Positions 42,997 to 52,306 of a stretch of DNA of 64,000 nucleotides are shown here, piece by piece. The notes beneath the pieces were generated by a model. The model did not search any database. It was given only the letters and a program-made list of their open reading frames with translations, and was not told where the DNA came from. Position numbers and translations under genes: made by a program. Position 1 is the stretch's first letter, and every line of letters begins with the position of its first letter. Origin of the DNA: Streptomyces sp. NBC_01689 (GTDB lineage Bacteria > Actinomycetota > Actinomycetes > Streptomycetales > Streptomycetaceae); assembly GCF_036250675.1 (NCBI RefSeq), contig NZ_CP109592.1:3224001-3288000 (forward strand). Direction: 5' to 3'.

Positions 42997-44523
42997 TCAG
43001 TCGCAGCCGCAGCCGCTGCCCGCCGCGACCGGCAGCGGCTGCGGGGCACCGATCCCCGGCAGCCCCAGCATCACGCCGGCCGGCTTCGCCGCCCGGGCCG
43101 CGTTGCGCTTCTCCCAGGCGTCGCCCGCGCGGGTGCGGCGCACGTCGAGGACGGCGCCCTCGGCCAGCAGATGGTGCGGGGCGGCGTAGGTGATCTCGAC
43201 GGTGACGACGTCACCGGGACGCACGTCCTGGTCGGGCTTGGTGAAGTGGACCAGGCGGTTGTCGGGGGCGCGGCCGGAGAGCCGGTGCGTGGCGCCGTCC
43301 TTGCGGCCCTCGCCCTCGGCGACCATCAGCTCGAGGACGCGGCCGACCTGCTTCTTGTTCTCGTCCCAGGCGATCTCCTCCTGGAGGGCGACGAGCCGCT
43401 CGTAGCGCGCCTGGACGACCTCCTTCGGGATCTGCCCCTCCATGGTGGCCGCCGGGGTGCCGGGGCGCTTGGAGTACTGGAAGGTGAAGGCCGCCGAGAA
43501 GCGGGCCTCGCGGACGGCGTGGAGGGTCTGCTCGAAGTCCTCCTCCGTCTCGCCCGGGAACCCCACGATGATGTCGGTGGTGATCGCCGCGTCGGGGATG
43601 GCGGCCCGGACCTTGTCGATGATCCCGAGGAAGCGCTCCTGGCGGTACGAGCGGCGCATGGCCTTCAGGACGGTGTCCGAGCCGGACTGCATCGGCATGT
43701 GGAGCTGCGGCATCACGTTCGGTGTCTCGGCCATGGCGGCGATCACGTCGTCGGTGAAGTCGCGGGGGTGCGGGGAGGTGAAGCGGACGCGCTCCAGACC
43801 CTCGATCCGTCCGCAGGCGCGCAGCAGCTTGCTGAAGGCCTCACGGTCGCCGATGTCGCTGCCGTACGCGTTGACGTTCTGCCCGAGCAGCGTGATCTCG
43901 GAGACGCCCTCGCCGACCAGCGCCTCGATCTCGGCGAGGATGTCGCCCGTCCGGCGGTCCTTCTCCTTGCCGCGCAGCGCCGGGACGATGCAGAAGGTGC
44001 AGGTGTTGTTGCAGCCGACGGAGATCGACACCCAGGCCGCGTACGCGCTCTCGCGGCGGGTCGGCAGGGTCGAGGGGAACGCCTCCAGGGACTCGGCGAT
44101 CTCGACCTGCGCCTCCTCCTGGACGCGGGCGCGCTCCAGGAGGACGGGGAGTTTGCCGATGTTGTGCGTTCCGAAGACGACGTCCACCCAGGGCGCCTTC
44201 TTCACGATGGTGTCGCGGTCCTTCTGCGCCAGACAGCCGCCGACCGCGATCTGCATCCCGGGGCGCTTGGTCTTCATCGGGGCGAGGCGTCCGAGGTTGC
44301 CGTACAGCCGGTTGTCGGCGTTCTCGCGGACGGCGCAGGTGTTGAAGACGACGACGTCCGCGTCGCCGTCGGACCCCTCGGGCGCCCGCACGTAACCGGC
44401 GTCCTCGAGGAGGCCGGAGAGCCGTTCGGAGTCGTGGACGTTCATCTGGCACCCGTAGGTGCGCACCTCGTAGGTCTTCGAATCCTGAACGTCCACCGCG
44501 TGGCTCCGGTCGCTGCTGCTCAT
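42997..44523 (-). CDS. miaB: tRNA-2-methylthio-N6-dimethylallyladenosine synthase
   Basis: 508 aa. It adds a methylthio group to i6A37 of tRNA. The N-terminal domain binds one iron-sulfur cluster through [19 protein letters not shown] and VGGCLAQ. The radical-SAM motif is [13 protein letters not shown] domain follows ([13 protein letters not shown]...). The C-terminal tail ends in a Cys-rich GCGCD, which is unusual and could bind metal. ATG 44523 has no obvious ribosome site. It is first of a pair with the LigB-like gene, 84 bases after the LysR gene on the same strand. Confidence 0.95.
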   Translation of the reverse strand: MSSSDRSHAVDVQDSKTYEVRTYGCQMNVHDSERLSGLLEDAGYVRAPEGSDGDADVVVFNTCAVRENADNRLYGNLGRLAPMKTKRPGMQIAVGGCLAQKDRDTIVKKAPWVDVVFGTHNIGKLPVLLERARVQEEAQVEIAESLEAFPSTLPTRRESAYAAWVSISVGCNNTCTFCIVPALRGKEKDRRTGDILAEIEALVGEGVSEITLLGQNVNAYGSDIGDREAFSKLLRACGRIEGLERVRFTSPHPRDFTDDVIAAMAETPNVMPQLHMPMQSGSDTVLKAMRRSYRQERFLGIIDKVRAAIPDAAITTDIIVGFPGETEEDFEQTLHAVREARFSAAFTFQYSKRPGTPAATMEGQIPKEVVQARYERLVALQEEIAWDENKKQVGRVLELMVAEGEGRKDGATHRLSGRAPDNRLVHFTKPDQDVRPGDVVTVEITYAAPHHLLAEGAVLDVRRTRAGDAWEKRNAARAAKPAGVMLGLPGIGAPQPLPVAAGSGCGCD

Positions 44524-44607
44524 GGGACAAGGGTAGGCGGTGCCGGGAGTACGTCGTCCCGGCCCCGGAGTCCCGGCCGCGGACCGGCGCCGGTCACGGG
44601 ACAGCCC

Positions 44608-45582
44608 TCAGCCGTACACGACCGACCAGGGGCGGGGCGGTCCGGTGCCGGGGCCGTCCCCGCCCGCGTCAGGCGGGGGACCGGCCCGGTGGTCGGCGAG
44701 CACCTCGGCGGCGAGCTCCGCGAAGGTGCGGGCGGCCGGGTGGGCGGTGCGTCCGGCGGGCCACGCGCCGCTCAGCCGCTGGGCGAGGGGGCGCCCCGCC
44801 AGGGCCCGCCAGGCGACCCGGGGCTCCTTGCGGGCGACGGGCCCCTGGTCGAAGGCGACCCCGTGTCCGGCCGTGACCAGGGCGAGCAGGAACTCGGAGT
44901 TGGCGGCGTGCCGTACGCGGCCCGGCACGAAGCCCGCGGCACGGCAGACGTCGAGGACCTGGTCGTAGCGGTCCGGAGCGTGGTCCCGCGGAAAGAGCAC
45001 CAGGTCGTGGCCCGTCAGCTCGCCGAGCGCCACCTCGGGGCGTCCGGCCAGCGGCGAGGTACGGGGCAGCACGACACCCAGGTCCACCAGGACCTCCGGG
45101 CCGAGCAGCAGTCCGGTGGTGTCGGCGGGGCGGTGCAGGAGTCCGACGTCGAGTCCGCCGGAGGCGAGCAGCCGGACCTGTTCCCCGGTGGTGGCCTCCC
45201 GGAGGTCGACGCAGAGCCCCGGGGCGCGGCCGGCGCAGGCCGCGAGCAGCGCGGTCAGGACGGCGGCCGCGGTGTCCGGCGGCACACCCGCGCGCAGGGT
45301 GCCGAGGCCCCCGTCCGCCGCGCGCCGGGCCAGCATCCTCAACCGGTCCTCCCGGGCGAGGAGTTCACGGGCCTCGTCCCACAACAGGGAACCGGCCGCG
45401 GTCAGCCGGACCCGGCGGTGGGAGCGGTCGAACAGCTCGGCGCCGAGTTCCCTCTCCAGTCGGCGCACCGCCTGGCTGAGCGGCGGCTGAGCCATGCCCA
45501 GCCGGTCGGCGGCCCGGCTGAAGTGCAGTTCCTCGGCTACGGTGACGAACAGACGCAGGTGGCGCAAGAGATCCACGACCAC
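44608..45582 (-). CDS. LysR-family transcriptional regulator
   Basis: 324 aa. The winged helix-turn-helix lies at the N-terminus (HLRLFVTVAEELHFSRAAD, then MAQPPLSQAVRRLERELG). The substrate-binding domain follows from about residue 93. It is divergent from a beta-lactamase-fold gene with only 29 bases between start codons, an arrangement like ampR-ampC. The promoters and operator must therefore lie inside coding sequence or in those few bases. GTG 45582 is chosen; a second GTG two codons later is possible. Confidence 0.85.
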   Translation of the reverse strand: MVVDLLRHLRLFVTVAEELHFSRAADRLGMAQPPLSQAVRRLERELGAELFDRSHRRVRLTAAGSLLWDEARELLAREDRLRMLARRAADGGLGTLRAGVPPDTAAAVLTALLAACAGRAPGLCVDLREATTGEQVRLLASGGLDVGLLHRPADTTGLLLGPEVLVDLGVVLPRTSPLAGRPEVALGELTGHDLVLFPRDHAPDRYDQVLDVCRAAGFVPGRVRHAANSEFLLALVTAGHGVAFDQGPVARKEPRVAWRALAGRPLAQRLSGAWPAGRTAHPAARTFAELAAEVLADHRAGPPPDAGGDGPGTGPPRPWSVVYG

Positions 45583-45611
45583 GGACCTTACGCGAGGGGG
45601 CGGGCCGGCCG

Positions 45612-46571
45612 ATGGCCGAGGAAGAGATCCGTGCGGTTTTCGCGGCGGCGGGCGCCGAGGGCCTCCTGCACGCGGCTCCGGTCGGCGCCGGCCGGACCGG
45701 CTCCGGAACCGGCGGACGGACGGCCTCCGACGCGCCCGCGACGCCCGTCCCCCCGGGGCGCGGTGTGCGCGAGGTGGCGGTCGGCGCCGATCAACCGGTC
45801 GTGCTCGCCTCGGTGTTCAAGGTGCTGCTGGTCCTGGAGTTCGCCCGGCAGGTGGCGGCCGGACAGCTCGATCCGCGGGAACGGGTACGGGTGACGGCGG
45901 CCGACCGGCTCGGCGGCTGGGGCACGGCGGGCTGCGCGGACGACGTCGAACTGTCGCTGCGGGACCTGGCGTTCTTCGCGATGTCGGTCAGCGACAACGC
46001 GGCGGCGGATCTGCTGCTCGACCGGGTCGGCCTGGACACCGTACGGCTGCTCGCCGAGGAACTGGGGCTCGGGCGGACCCGCGTCGTGGGGGGTCCGCGG
46101 GACGTACTGGAGTCGATGCTCGCCGACGTCGGGGCGCGTGACGAAAGGGAGTTCGCCGTCCGGTACCCGGCCCTGCCGGAGGACCGCAAGCGGCGGATGG
46201 CGGTCCTGGACCCCCTGCGGACCAACGCGGGCACGGCCCGGGAGACCACCCGGCTCCTGCGTCTCATCTGGCGCGACGAGGCCGCCCTACCGGAAGCATG
46301 CGCCCAGGTGCGGGACTTGATGTCCCGTCAGGTGTTCCGGCACCGGCTGGCGTCCGGGTTCCCCGGCGACACGGTGATCGCGGCCAAGACCGGGACGCTC
46401 CCGGGGCTGCACATGGAGGCCGGCGTCGTCCGCTACCCCGACGGCCGGTGCTACGCGGTCTCCGTCTTCGCCCGGACCCGCCGACTCGCCGTCACCGGGC
46501 CGGAGGTGGACGCGGCGATCGGGAGGGCGGCCCGGATCGCCGTCGAATTCCTGCGGAACGCGGGGCTGTGA
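45612..46571 (+). CDS. Class A beta-lactamase-fold serine hydrolase without signal peptide
   Basis: 319 aa. Active-site motifs are complete: Ser67-Val-Phe-Lys70, Ser127-Asp-Asn129 and Lys259-Thr-Gly261. The omega-loop ExELN with the deacylating Glu of true class A enzymes is not recognisable, so efficient beta-lactam hydrolysis is doubtful. No signal peptide is present: the N-terminus is acidic (MAEEEIRAVF), so the protein should stay in the cytoplasm, whereas beta-lactamases normally act outside. It may be an intracellular esterase, amidase or penicillin-recognising sensor. ATG 45612 has a GAGGGGG stretch about 15 bases upstream. Divergent LysR regulator; followed by a Tat-exported metallohydrolase gene 83 bases later. 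Confidence 0.82.
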   Translation: MAEEEIRAVFAAAGAEGLLHAAPVGAGRTGSGTGGRTASDAPATPVPPGRGVREVAVGADQPVVLASVFKVLLVLEFARQVAAGQLDPRERVRVTAADRLGGWGTAGCADDVELSLRDLAFFAMSVSDNAAADLLLDRVGLDTVRLLAEELGLGRTRVVGGPRDVLESMLADVGARDEREFAVRYPALPEDRKRRMAVLDPLRTNAGTARETTRLLRLIWRDEAALPEACAQVRDLMSRQVFRHRLASGFPGDTVIAAKTGTLPGLHMEAGVVRYPDGRCYAVSVFARTRRLAVTGPEVDAAIGRAARIAVEFLRNAGL

Positions 46572-46654
46572 CCAGGACCCATATGCGATCGCCTCTCGGC
46601 CGGGCGGCGGTGCGATCTTGGACGGAGGCGGCCGGCCCCTGATCTCCTGACGCC

Positions 46655-47680
46655 ATGCCTGACGACGTGAACACCCAGGACTCCCCCCTGCTCGGCCGCC
46701 GTACGGTGCTGCGAGGCGCCGCACTCGGCACGGCCGCACCGCTCCTGCCCGCCGCGGCGGCCTCGGCGGCCGGCTCTCCGGCGGCCACGCCCCTGGCGGC
46801 ACCCTCGCCCGGACCGGCAGCGGCGTCGGTGCCCGTCTCCCTGCGCTGGTTCGGCACCTCGGGATGGCGCCTCGACATCGGCAGCCGGACCGTGCTCTTC
46901 GACCCGTACCTCACCCGCTTCAGGACCGGTCTGTTCGACGGCGCCTTCGACGCCGCCACGGAACTGCGCACCGATCCCGACCTGGTACGGACCCATGTGG
47001 GACGTCCGGAACTCGTCCTGGTCAGCCACTCCCACTGGGACCACCTCGCCGATGTGCCGCACATCGCCCGGACCACCGGGGCCCGCGTCCTCGGCACCGA
47101 GACGACGTACCACCTGCTGGTCGCGTCCGGCGTCGACCCGGCGCGGATCTCCGTGGTGAAGGGCGGCGAGGTACTGGACTTCGGCGGCGGACTCACCGTC
47201 GAGGTCGTGGCGAGTCTGCACAGCCGCAACAAGAACCATTCCTACTTCGCCCCCGGCACGCTCCACGCGCCGCCCGCGAACCCCCCGCGGACCATCTCGG
47301 ACCTGCCCGAGGGCGACACGCTCGCCTTCCTGGTGACGGCGGGCGACGGTGGCCCGTCGGCGTTCCTGATGGGCGCCAGCGACTTCTGCGAACGGCAGGC
47401 GCGGGGGCTGCGCCCCGACCTCGCCATGGTGGCGGTGCCGGCCGGCAACGCCACCCACGACTACGTGCCCCGGCTGCTGCGGGCCCTGGACGGGCCCGAG
47501 GTCGTGGTGCCGGTGCACTGGGACAACTTCGAGGAGCCGTTGACCGAACCCCCGCACCGCGACCCGTCGATGGACCTGGACGGGTTCGTCGCCCGGGTGC
47601 GGCGGTCGTCCCCGGCGAGCCGGATCGTCGTCCCGGACTACCGCACGGTGTACGGGGCCGACATGCGGCCACTGGGCTGA
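46655..47680 (+). CDS. Tat-exported metallo-beta-lactamase-fold hydrolase
   Basis: 341 aa. The N-terminus carries a twin-arginine signal (GRRTVLRG, about 14-21, then an Ala-rich hydrophobic stretch). The metal-binding HSHWDH (125-130) defines the metallo-beta-lactamase superfamily. Later DYVPRLLRAL and VVPVHWDNFEEP supply further conserved residues. The sequence resembles the UlaG/N-acyl-phosphatidylethanolamine phospholipase D-like branch rather than antibiotic-degrading enzymes. It lies 83 bases after the beta-lactamase-fold gene and may be co-transcribed. Substrate unknown. Confidence 0.83.
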   Translation: MPDDVNTQDSPLLGRRTVLRGAALGTAAPLLPAAAASAAGSPAATPLAAPSPGPAAASVPVSLRWFGTSGWRLDIGSRTVLFDPYLTRFRTGLFDGAFDAATELRTDPDLVRTHVGRPELVLVSHSHWDHLADVPHIARTTGARVLGTETTYHLLVASGVDPARISVVKGGEVLDFGGGLTVEVVASLHSRNKNHSYFAPGTLHAPPANPPRTISDLPEGDTLAFLVTAGDGGPSAFLMGASDFCERQARGLRPDLAMVAVPAGNATHDYVPRLLRALDGPEVVVPVHWDNFEEPLTEPPHRDPSMDLDGFVARVRRSSPASRIVVPDYRTVYGADMRPLG

Positions 47681-47768
47681 CCGGGGACGGCACGGCGCCC
47701 CGGGCCCTTCCGGACACGGGGCACTCGCCGACGTCCGGCCGGGCATCGGGGCGCTCGCCGCCGCCCTG

Positions 47769-48194
47769 TCAGGAACCGAGGCACTCGCTGTTGTCGCCGC
47801 CCGGCCGGCACTGCGCCCCCGGGACGCTGTGGCCGGGGCCCGGCGGGAGCGCGCCGCCGCCGTGGTGCCGGGCGCTCACACCGGCCACGGCGCCGAGCAC
47901 GAGGGCGAGCCCGGCGAGTGTCTGCACCCAGGTCGTGACGACGGCCCCGCCGCGACGCGCCACGACCGCCGAGACCAGCACGAACGCGCCGACGACCGAG
48001 ACGTACAGGGCCGGCCTGACGGCGCTGACGTTCTGCGGCCCGGCCCCCGTGTCGAAGAACGCGTACCCGGCCGCGTCCAGGCCGGACACGAGCGCGACGA
48101 CCGCGGCGACGGCGTCCAGGACGAGGAGGACGACGGCGAGGGTGACATCGGCGAACGGGCCGGCCCGCCGCGCTGACTCCGGGGAACGCGTCAT
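47769..48194 (-). CDS. Small membrane protein, three helices
   Basis: 141 aa, function unknown. Three hydrophobic segments (VTLAVVLLVLDAVAAVVALV; LYVSVVGAFVLVSAVVA; LAGLALVLGAVAGV) are followed by a Gly/Pro/His tail with two Cys (CRPGGDNSECLGS), probably outside the membrane. ATG 48194 lies 76 bases after the stop of the NarL-type response regulator on the same strand, so it may be the last gene of that unit. Confidence 0.6.
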   Translation of the reverse strand: MTRSPESARRAGPFADVTLAVVLLVLDAVAAVVALVSGLDAAGYAFFDTGAGPQNVSAVRPALYVSVVGAFVLVSAVVARRGGAVVTTWVQTLAGLALVLGAVAGVSARHHGGGALPPGPGHSVPGAQCRPGGDNSECLGS

Positions 48195-48270
48195 GCGCCA
48201 AGCCTCGCGCCGCGGAGCCTCCGGAGCCTGAGCGGAAGTACCCACGTCGCGCCTGAGTAGGCGCCGGCCG

Positions 48271-48939
48271 TCACGGCTCGATGAGCCCCGCGCGGATCGC
48301 GTACCGGGTGAGTTCCAGGCGATCGCGCATGCCGAGCTTCTGCAGGAGGTTCGCCCGGTGACTCTCCACGGTCTTGGCGCTGATGAACAGCAGCTCGCCG
48401 ATCTCCTTCGTCGTGTGCCCTTCGGCGACCAGCTTGAGCACCTCCTCCTCCCGGTCGGTGACGGCCCGCGCGGGCAGCCCCTCACCACGGCGCAGCCGTT
48501 CGAGGTAGGTGCGCACGATCGCGGTCTCGGCGCCGGGATAGATGAACGGCTCGTCGCGCATCGCGGCCCGGCACGCCTCGACCAGGTCCCGGTCGGCGAC
48601 CGACTTCAGCACGTACCCGCAGGCACCGGCCTTGAGCGCCTCGAAGAAGTACTGCTCGTTGTCGTACATCGTCAGGATGAGAATGCGCAGGTCGGGCCGG
48701 CGCCGGGAGAGTTCGCGGGCCGCCTGCAGACCGGTCATGCGGGGCATCGCGACGTCGAGGACGGCGAGGTCCACCTCCGTCTCGCGGGCCAGGGCGACGG
48801 CCTCGGCGCCGTCTCCGGCCTCCGCCACCACGCTCAGGTCGGGTTCGGCGTCGAGGATGAGCCGCACACCGCGGCGGACGAGTGTGTGGTCGTCGGCGAG
48901 CAGGACCTGCGTGGGCCTCCCGGCGGGTGCGGACGTCAT
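48271..48939 (-). CDS. NarL/LuxR-type response regulator
   Basis: 222 aa. The receiver domain starts QVLLADDHTLVRRGV with phosphoacceptor Asp62 (LAVLDVAMP). The C-terminal LuxR helix-turn-helix has LTVADREEEVLKL-like sequence (VTDREEEVLKLVAEGHTTKE) and ISAKTVESHRANLLQKLG. It shares a 4-base ATGA overlap with the histidine kinase gene upstream, so they are translationally coupled partners. Targets unknown; the KhtTU-like operon divergent from the kinase gene and the small membrane protein gene downstream are the nearest candidates. Confidence 0.92.
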   Translation of the reverse strand: MTSAPAGRPTQVLLADDHTLVRRGVRLILDAEPDLSVVAEAGDGAEAVALARETEVDLAVLDVAMPRMTGLQAARELSRRRPDLRILILTMYDNEQYFFEALKAGACGYVLKSVADRDLVEACRAAMRDEPFIYPGAETAIVRTYLERLRRGEGLPARAVTDREEEVLKLVAEGHTTKEIGELLFISAKTVESHRANLLQKLGMRDRLELTRYAIRAGLIEP

Positions 48940-50180
48940 CGGTCTCCCTCGGAAACGGTGGGGGTGTCGGTGGGGGCCGGGGTGGGAGCCGCGGCCCCGG
49001 CGGTGGCCGTCGCCGGCCCGGTGCGGGGCGCGGCGCCGGTGGGGGTCGCGGCGCCGGTGGACGTGGCGGCCGGCAGCTGCCGCAGCGACCCGCCCACCGT
49101 CGTGAGACGCAGTCGCACGTCGGTGCCCCGCCCGGGTGCGGGCCCGAGCGAGAACGCGGCGCCGACCAGCAGCGCCCGCTCCCGCATTCCGGTGATGCCC
49201 GCTCCCTCCCGCACCCGGCCCGGTCCCCTGCCGTTGTCCCGTACGAGGAGTTCGACGCCGTCCGGGACGCGCCGCAGCCGGAGTTCGGCCCGGTCGGCGC
49301 CCGCGTGCCGGGCGGTGTTGGTCAGCCCCTCCTGCGCCACCCGGTAGACCACGAGTTCGGCCTCCTCGTTCAGCGGCGGCAGATCGGCGTCGAGGTGATG
49401 GGCCACGGACAGTCCGTGGGTGGTGAACTCACCCGTGAGGGAGCGCAGCGCGCTGTGCAGTCCGAGCTCCTCCAGCACACCCGGGCGCAGCCGGCGGGCG
49501 ATGCGGCGGATCTCGTCGAGGCTGCCGCGAACGGCCTCCTGCGTCTGGCCCACCTCGTCCCTCAGCTCCCCGGGCACCCGGTCGGCGACCCGCTTGAGCT
49601 GCAGCAGGACGGCGGTCAGGGTCTGGCCGACCTCGTCGTGGAGCTCTTGCGAGACGCGTCGGCGTTCGCCCTCCTGCGCGGACAGCGCGCGGGCCGAACT
49701 GGTGGCGCGCTCGGTCTCCAGCCGGTCGAGCATGGTGTTGTACGTCGTGATCAGCTCGGCCACCTCCGCCGGACCCGTGACGGGTGCCCGGGCTCCGGGG
49801 TGGGTGAGGTCGGCGGCGGCCATGGCGCGGCCCAGCCGTTGCAGCGGGGCGAGGCCGATCCGCAGGACGAACCCGTTGACGACGAGCATCAGGGCGAGTC
49901 CCAGCACGACGACGAGCGCCTCGCCGGGGAGGATCGGCGTCGAGACGGTGACCGGCCCCAGCAGCAGCGCGGTCGCCACGGTCAGGCCCGCGGCGTTGAG
50001 CAGGAAGATCCGCCGGAACAGTGACACGTTCCCCTGTCCGTCCCTTCCGGTCGGCTTCTTCCCGGCCGCCTCCGCGTGCCCCGCGGCGGGCGTCCCGTCC
50101 TCCCCGACCGGCGTCCGTGCCACCGCCCCCAACAGCCTCGCAACAGCCGGGCGGCCCTGTCCATCCGTGCCAGCACCCAT
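48936..50180 (-). CDS. NarL-type sensor histidine kinase
   Basis: 414 aa from ATG 50180. Two membrane segments (IFLLNAAGLTVATALLLG and ALVVVLGLALMLVVNGFVL) are separated by only about 10 residues, so there is almost no external sensor domain. A HAMP-like linker follows, then the HisKA_3 phosphoacceptor RRRVSQELHDEVGQTL and an ATPase domain with VAQEGLTNTARHA and DNGRGPG. The C-terminal 55 residues are a Pro/Ala/Thr-rich tail. With so little outside the membrane it may sense membrane state. An in-frame GTG at 50027 with AGGGG is an alternative start that would remove the first 51 residues. Confidence 0.88.
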   Translation of the reverse strand: MGAGTDGQGRPAVARLLGAVARTPVGEDGTPAAGHAEAAGKKPTGRDGQGNVSLFRRIFLLNAAGLTVATALLLGPVTVSTPILPGEALVVVLGLALMLVVNGFVLRIGLAPLQRLGRAMAAADLTHPGARAPVTGPAEVAELITTYNTMLDRLETERATSSARALSAQEGERRRVSQELHDEVGQTLTAVLLQLKRVADRVPGELRDEVGQTQEAVRGSLDEIRRIARRLRPGVLEELGLHSALRSLTGEFTTHGLSVAHHLDADLPPLNEEAELVVYRVAQEGLTNTARHAGADRAELRLRRVPDGVELLVRDNGRGPGRVREGAGITGMRERALLVGAAFSLGPAPGRGTDVRLRLTTVGGSLRQLPAATSTGAATPTGAAPRTGPATATAGAAAPTPAPTDTPTVSEGDR

Positions 50181-50487
50181 GTCGCAACGGTACGGCGAGA
50201 TGGCAGCATGACCGTTTTGGGTGGGCTTTTTCGCGGGCCGTACCGTGCCGACGCGCACGGCGGATCCGGCGTGCCCACTCCCGGCCGGACGGCTTCGCCG
50301 CGGACAGCTGCGGCGCCGCCGGACACGACGTGCGGGGCCACGACGCGCACGGCCACGACGTAGCGGCCACGGCGCGGACGGCTGCAGCACGGACCGCTGT
50401 GACGCATCCGACAGCGATGCCGGGCCGGCTCGGTCCGGATCGGTCCGGGCCGGATCAGGAAGACCAGCGACGAGCAAGGGGAGAATC
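50181..50487. other. Divergent region between kinase and KhtT-like genes
   Basis: 307 bases with no convincing gene. A patch of short direct repeats (GCCACGACG three times near 50337-50362) lies in the middle. I considered a c-di-AMP (ydaO-type) riboswitch upstream of the cation transporter and could not recognise its conserved blocks. Confidence 0.4.
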
Positions 50488-50973
50488 ATGTCGGCTCCAC
50501 GCCTGCGGGCGACGCCACTGCCGGGTATCGGGGTGCAGTACGACCTCGTGACCCGAGAACAGCGCCACCTGTCCGTGGTGGCGCACCGCGACGGCGCACG
50601 CACGGTCAGCGTGTACCAGGCCGACGACCCGGACTCCTGCGCGCAGTCGCTGCGGCTGTCGAGCGGTGAGGCCGCCTCCCTGATCAACGCCCTGAAGCCG
50701 TCCCCGCACAGCCCGAGCCTGCTGTACACCACCGACCTGGGGCTGATCGCCGAGCGCATCGAGATCGCCGCGACGTCGTGGTGGAACGGGCGGGTGCTGG
50801 GCGAGACCCGGATGCGCACCGAGACCGGCGCCTCGATCGTGGCGGTGCTGCGCCGGGCCGAGGCGATCCCCTCCCCCACCCCGGACTTCCGGCTGGCGGG
50901 CGGGGACATCCTGATCGTCGTCGGGACCCGTGAGGGCGTCGACGGCGCCGCGACGATCCTGGGACGGGAGTGA
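50488..50973 (+). CDS. KhtT-like regulatory subunit with TrkA-C domain
   Basis: 161 aa. The C-terminal half matches the RCK_C/TrkA-C domain (ETGASIVAVLRRAEAIPSPT and GDILIVVGTREGV), which binds nucleotides or c-di-AMP and gates K+ transporters. The N-terminal half (LPGIGVQYDLVTREQRHLSVV) matches the KhtT/CpaA family. ATG 50488 has AAGGGGAG upstream. The antiporter gene starts 4 bases after its stop, so the two form one complex that probably expels K+ or other cations in exchange for protons. Confidence 0.85.
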   Translation: MSAPRLRATPLPGIGVQYDLVTREQRHLSVVAHRDGARTVSVYQADDPDSCAQSLRLSSGEAASLINALKPSPHSPSLLYTTDLGLIAERIEIAATSWWNGRVLGETRMRTETGASIVAVLRRAEAIPSPTPDFRLAGGDILIVVGTREGVDGAATILGRE

Positions 50974-50977
50974 GCGC

Positions 50978-52255
50978 GTGCACTCTGCTGTCCTGCTGAT
51001 CGAGTTCGGCGCCATCATCCTCTGTCTCGGGCTGCTCGGCCGGGCCGCGGCCCGGCTGCGGTTCTCGCCCATCCCGCTCTATCTGCTCGCCGGTCTCGCC
51101 TTCGGCGAGGGCGGGCTGCTCCCGCTCGGCGCGAGCGAGGAGTTCGTCGCCACCGGCGCCGAGATCGGTGTCATCCTGCTGCTGCTCATGCTCGGCCTGG
51201 AGTACACGGCGAGCGATCTGGTCTCGAACCTCAAGGCCCACTATCCGTCGGGGCTGGTCGACTTCACGCTCAACGCGCTGCCGGGTGCCGCCGCCGCACT
51301 CCTGATGGGCTGGGGCCCGGTGGCCGCAGTGGTCCTGGCGGGGGTCACCTGGATCTCGTCGTCCGGGGTGATCGCCAAGGTGCTGGGCGACCTGGGGCGG
51401 GTCGGCAACCGGGAGACCCCGGTCATCCTGAGCATCCTGGTCCTGGAGGACCTGGCGATGGCGGTCTACCTGCCCATCGTCACCGCGCTGGTGGCCGGGG
51501 TGGGGCTGGCCGCCGGAAGCGTGACGCTGGCGATCGCGCTGGGGGCCGCGGGACTCGTCCTGTTCGTGGCCGTCCGCTACGGCCGGGTCATCTCCCGCTT
51601 CGTCTCCAGCGACGATCCGGAGAAACTGCTGCTGGTCGTCCTGGGGCTGACGATCCTCGTCGCGGGCCTCGCACAGCAGCTCCAGGTGTCCGCGGCGGTC
51701 GGGGCGTTCCTGGTGGGCATCGCCCTGTCCGGGGAGGTCGCGGAAGGGGCGCACACGCTGCTGAGCCCTCTGCGGGACCTGTTCGCGGCCATCTTCTTCG
51801 TCTTCTTCGGGCTGCACACCGACCCGGCGAGCATTCCGCCCGTGCTGCTGCCCGCGCTGGCACTGGCCGTGGTGACGGCGCTGACGAAGATCGCGACCGG
51901 ATACTGGGCCGCGCGGCGGGCCGGCATCTCCGTGAAGGGCCGCTGGCGGGCGGGGGGCGCACTGGTCGCGCGCGGCGAGTTCTCGATCGTGATCGCCGGG
52001 CTCGCGGTCACCGCCGGCATCGAGCCGTCGCTCGGCCCGCTGGCCACGGCCTACGTGCTGATCCTGGTCGTCCTCGGCCCGCTCACCGCCCGCTACACCC
52101 AGCCGCTCGCGGCACGCCTGACCGCGCGGTTCGGCGGCGGCCCCCGGCGCGCGGACGTCACCGGCCGGTTCGCCGGGGCGGAGGCGCGAACGACACCGGG
52201 GGCGGAGGTGGAGCGCCCGGACGACGTACGCCGTCAGACGACCGTCGCGGACTGA
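50978..52255 (+). CDS. CPA2-family cation/proton antiporter, KhtU-like
   Basis: 425 aa with about 12 hydrophobic helices, starting at GTG 50978 with GGGAG upstream. Family segments include SPIPLYLLAGLAFGEGG, LLLLMLGLEYTASDL and VSAAVGAFLVGIALSG. The C-terminal tail is cytoplasmic and short, with no RCK domain, because that is supplied by the separate KhtT-like protein just upstream. Probable role: K+ efflux and pH control. Confidence 0.87.
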   Translation: MHSAVLLIEFGAIILCLGLLGRAAARLRFSPIPLYLLAGLAFGEGGLLPLGASEEFVATGAEIGVILLLLMLGLEYTASDLVSNLKAHYPSGLVDFTLNALPGAAAALLMGWGPVAAVVLAGVTWISSSGVIAKVLGDLGRVGNRETPVILSILVLEDLAMAVYLPIVTALVAGVGLAAGSVTLAIALGAAGLVLFVAVRYGRVISRFVSSDDPEKLLLVVLGLTILVAGLAQQLQVSAAVGAFLVGIALSGEVAEGAHTLLSPLRDLFAAIFFVFFGLHTDPASIPPVLLPALALAVVTALTKIATGYWAARRAGISVKGRWRAGGALVARGEFSIVIAGLAVTAGIEPSLGPLATAYVLILVVLGPLTARYTQPLAARLTARFGGGPRRADVTGRFAGAEARTTPGAEVERPDDVRRQTTVAD

Positions 52256-52260
52256 GTGGT

Positions 52261-52306
52261 GTCCGGTCCGGGAGCCGCCCCTCATGGAGCGGCTCCCGGA
52301 CCGGAC
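52261..52306 (+). terminator. Hairpin after the antiporter gene
   Basis: A perfect 18-base stem (52261-52278 with 52289-52306) and a 10-base loop begin 5 bases after the stop codon. Confidence 0.85.

Noticed and set aside
45612..47680. Beta-lactam resistance island made of the serine and metallo-beta-lactamase-fold genes
   Set aside because: The serine enzyme lacks an export signal and the deacylating Glu motif, and the metallo enzyme resembles UlaG/phospholipase-D-like hydrolases rather than antibiotic-degrading ones.
50181..50487. c-di-AMP riboswitch before the KhtT-like gene
   Set aside because: Conserved ydaO-type sequence blocks could not be recognised; only short direct repeats are seen.
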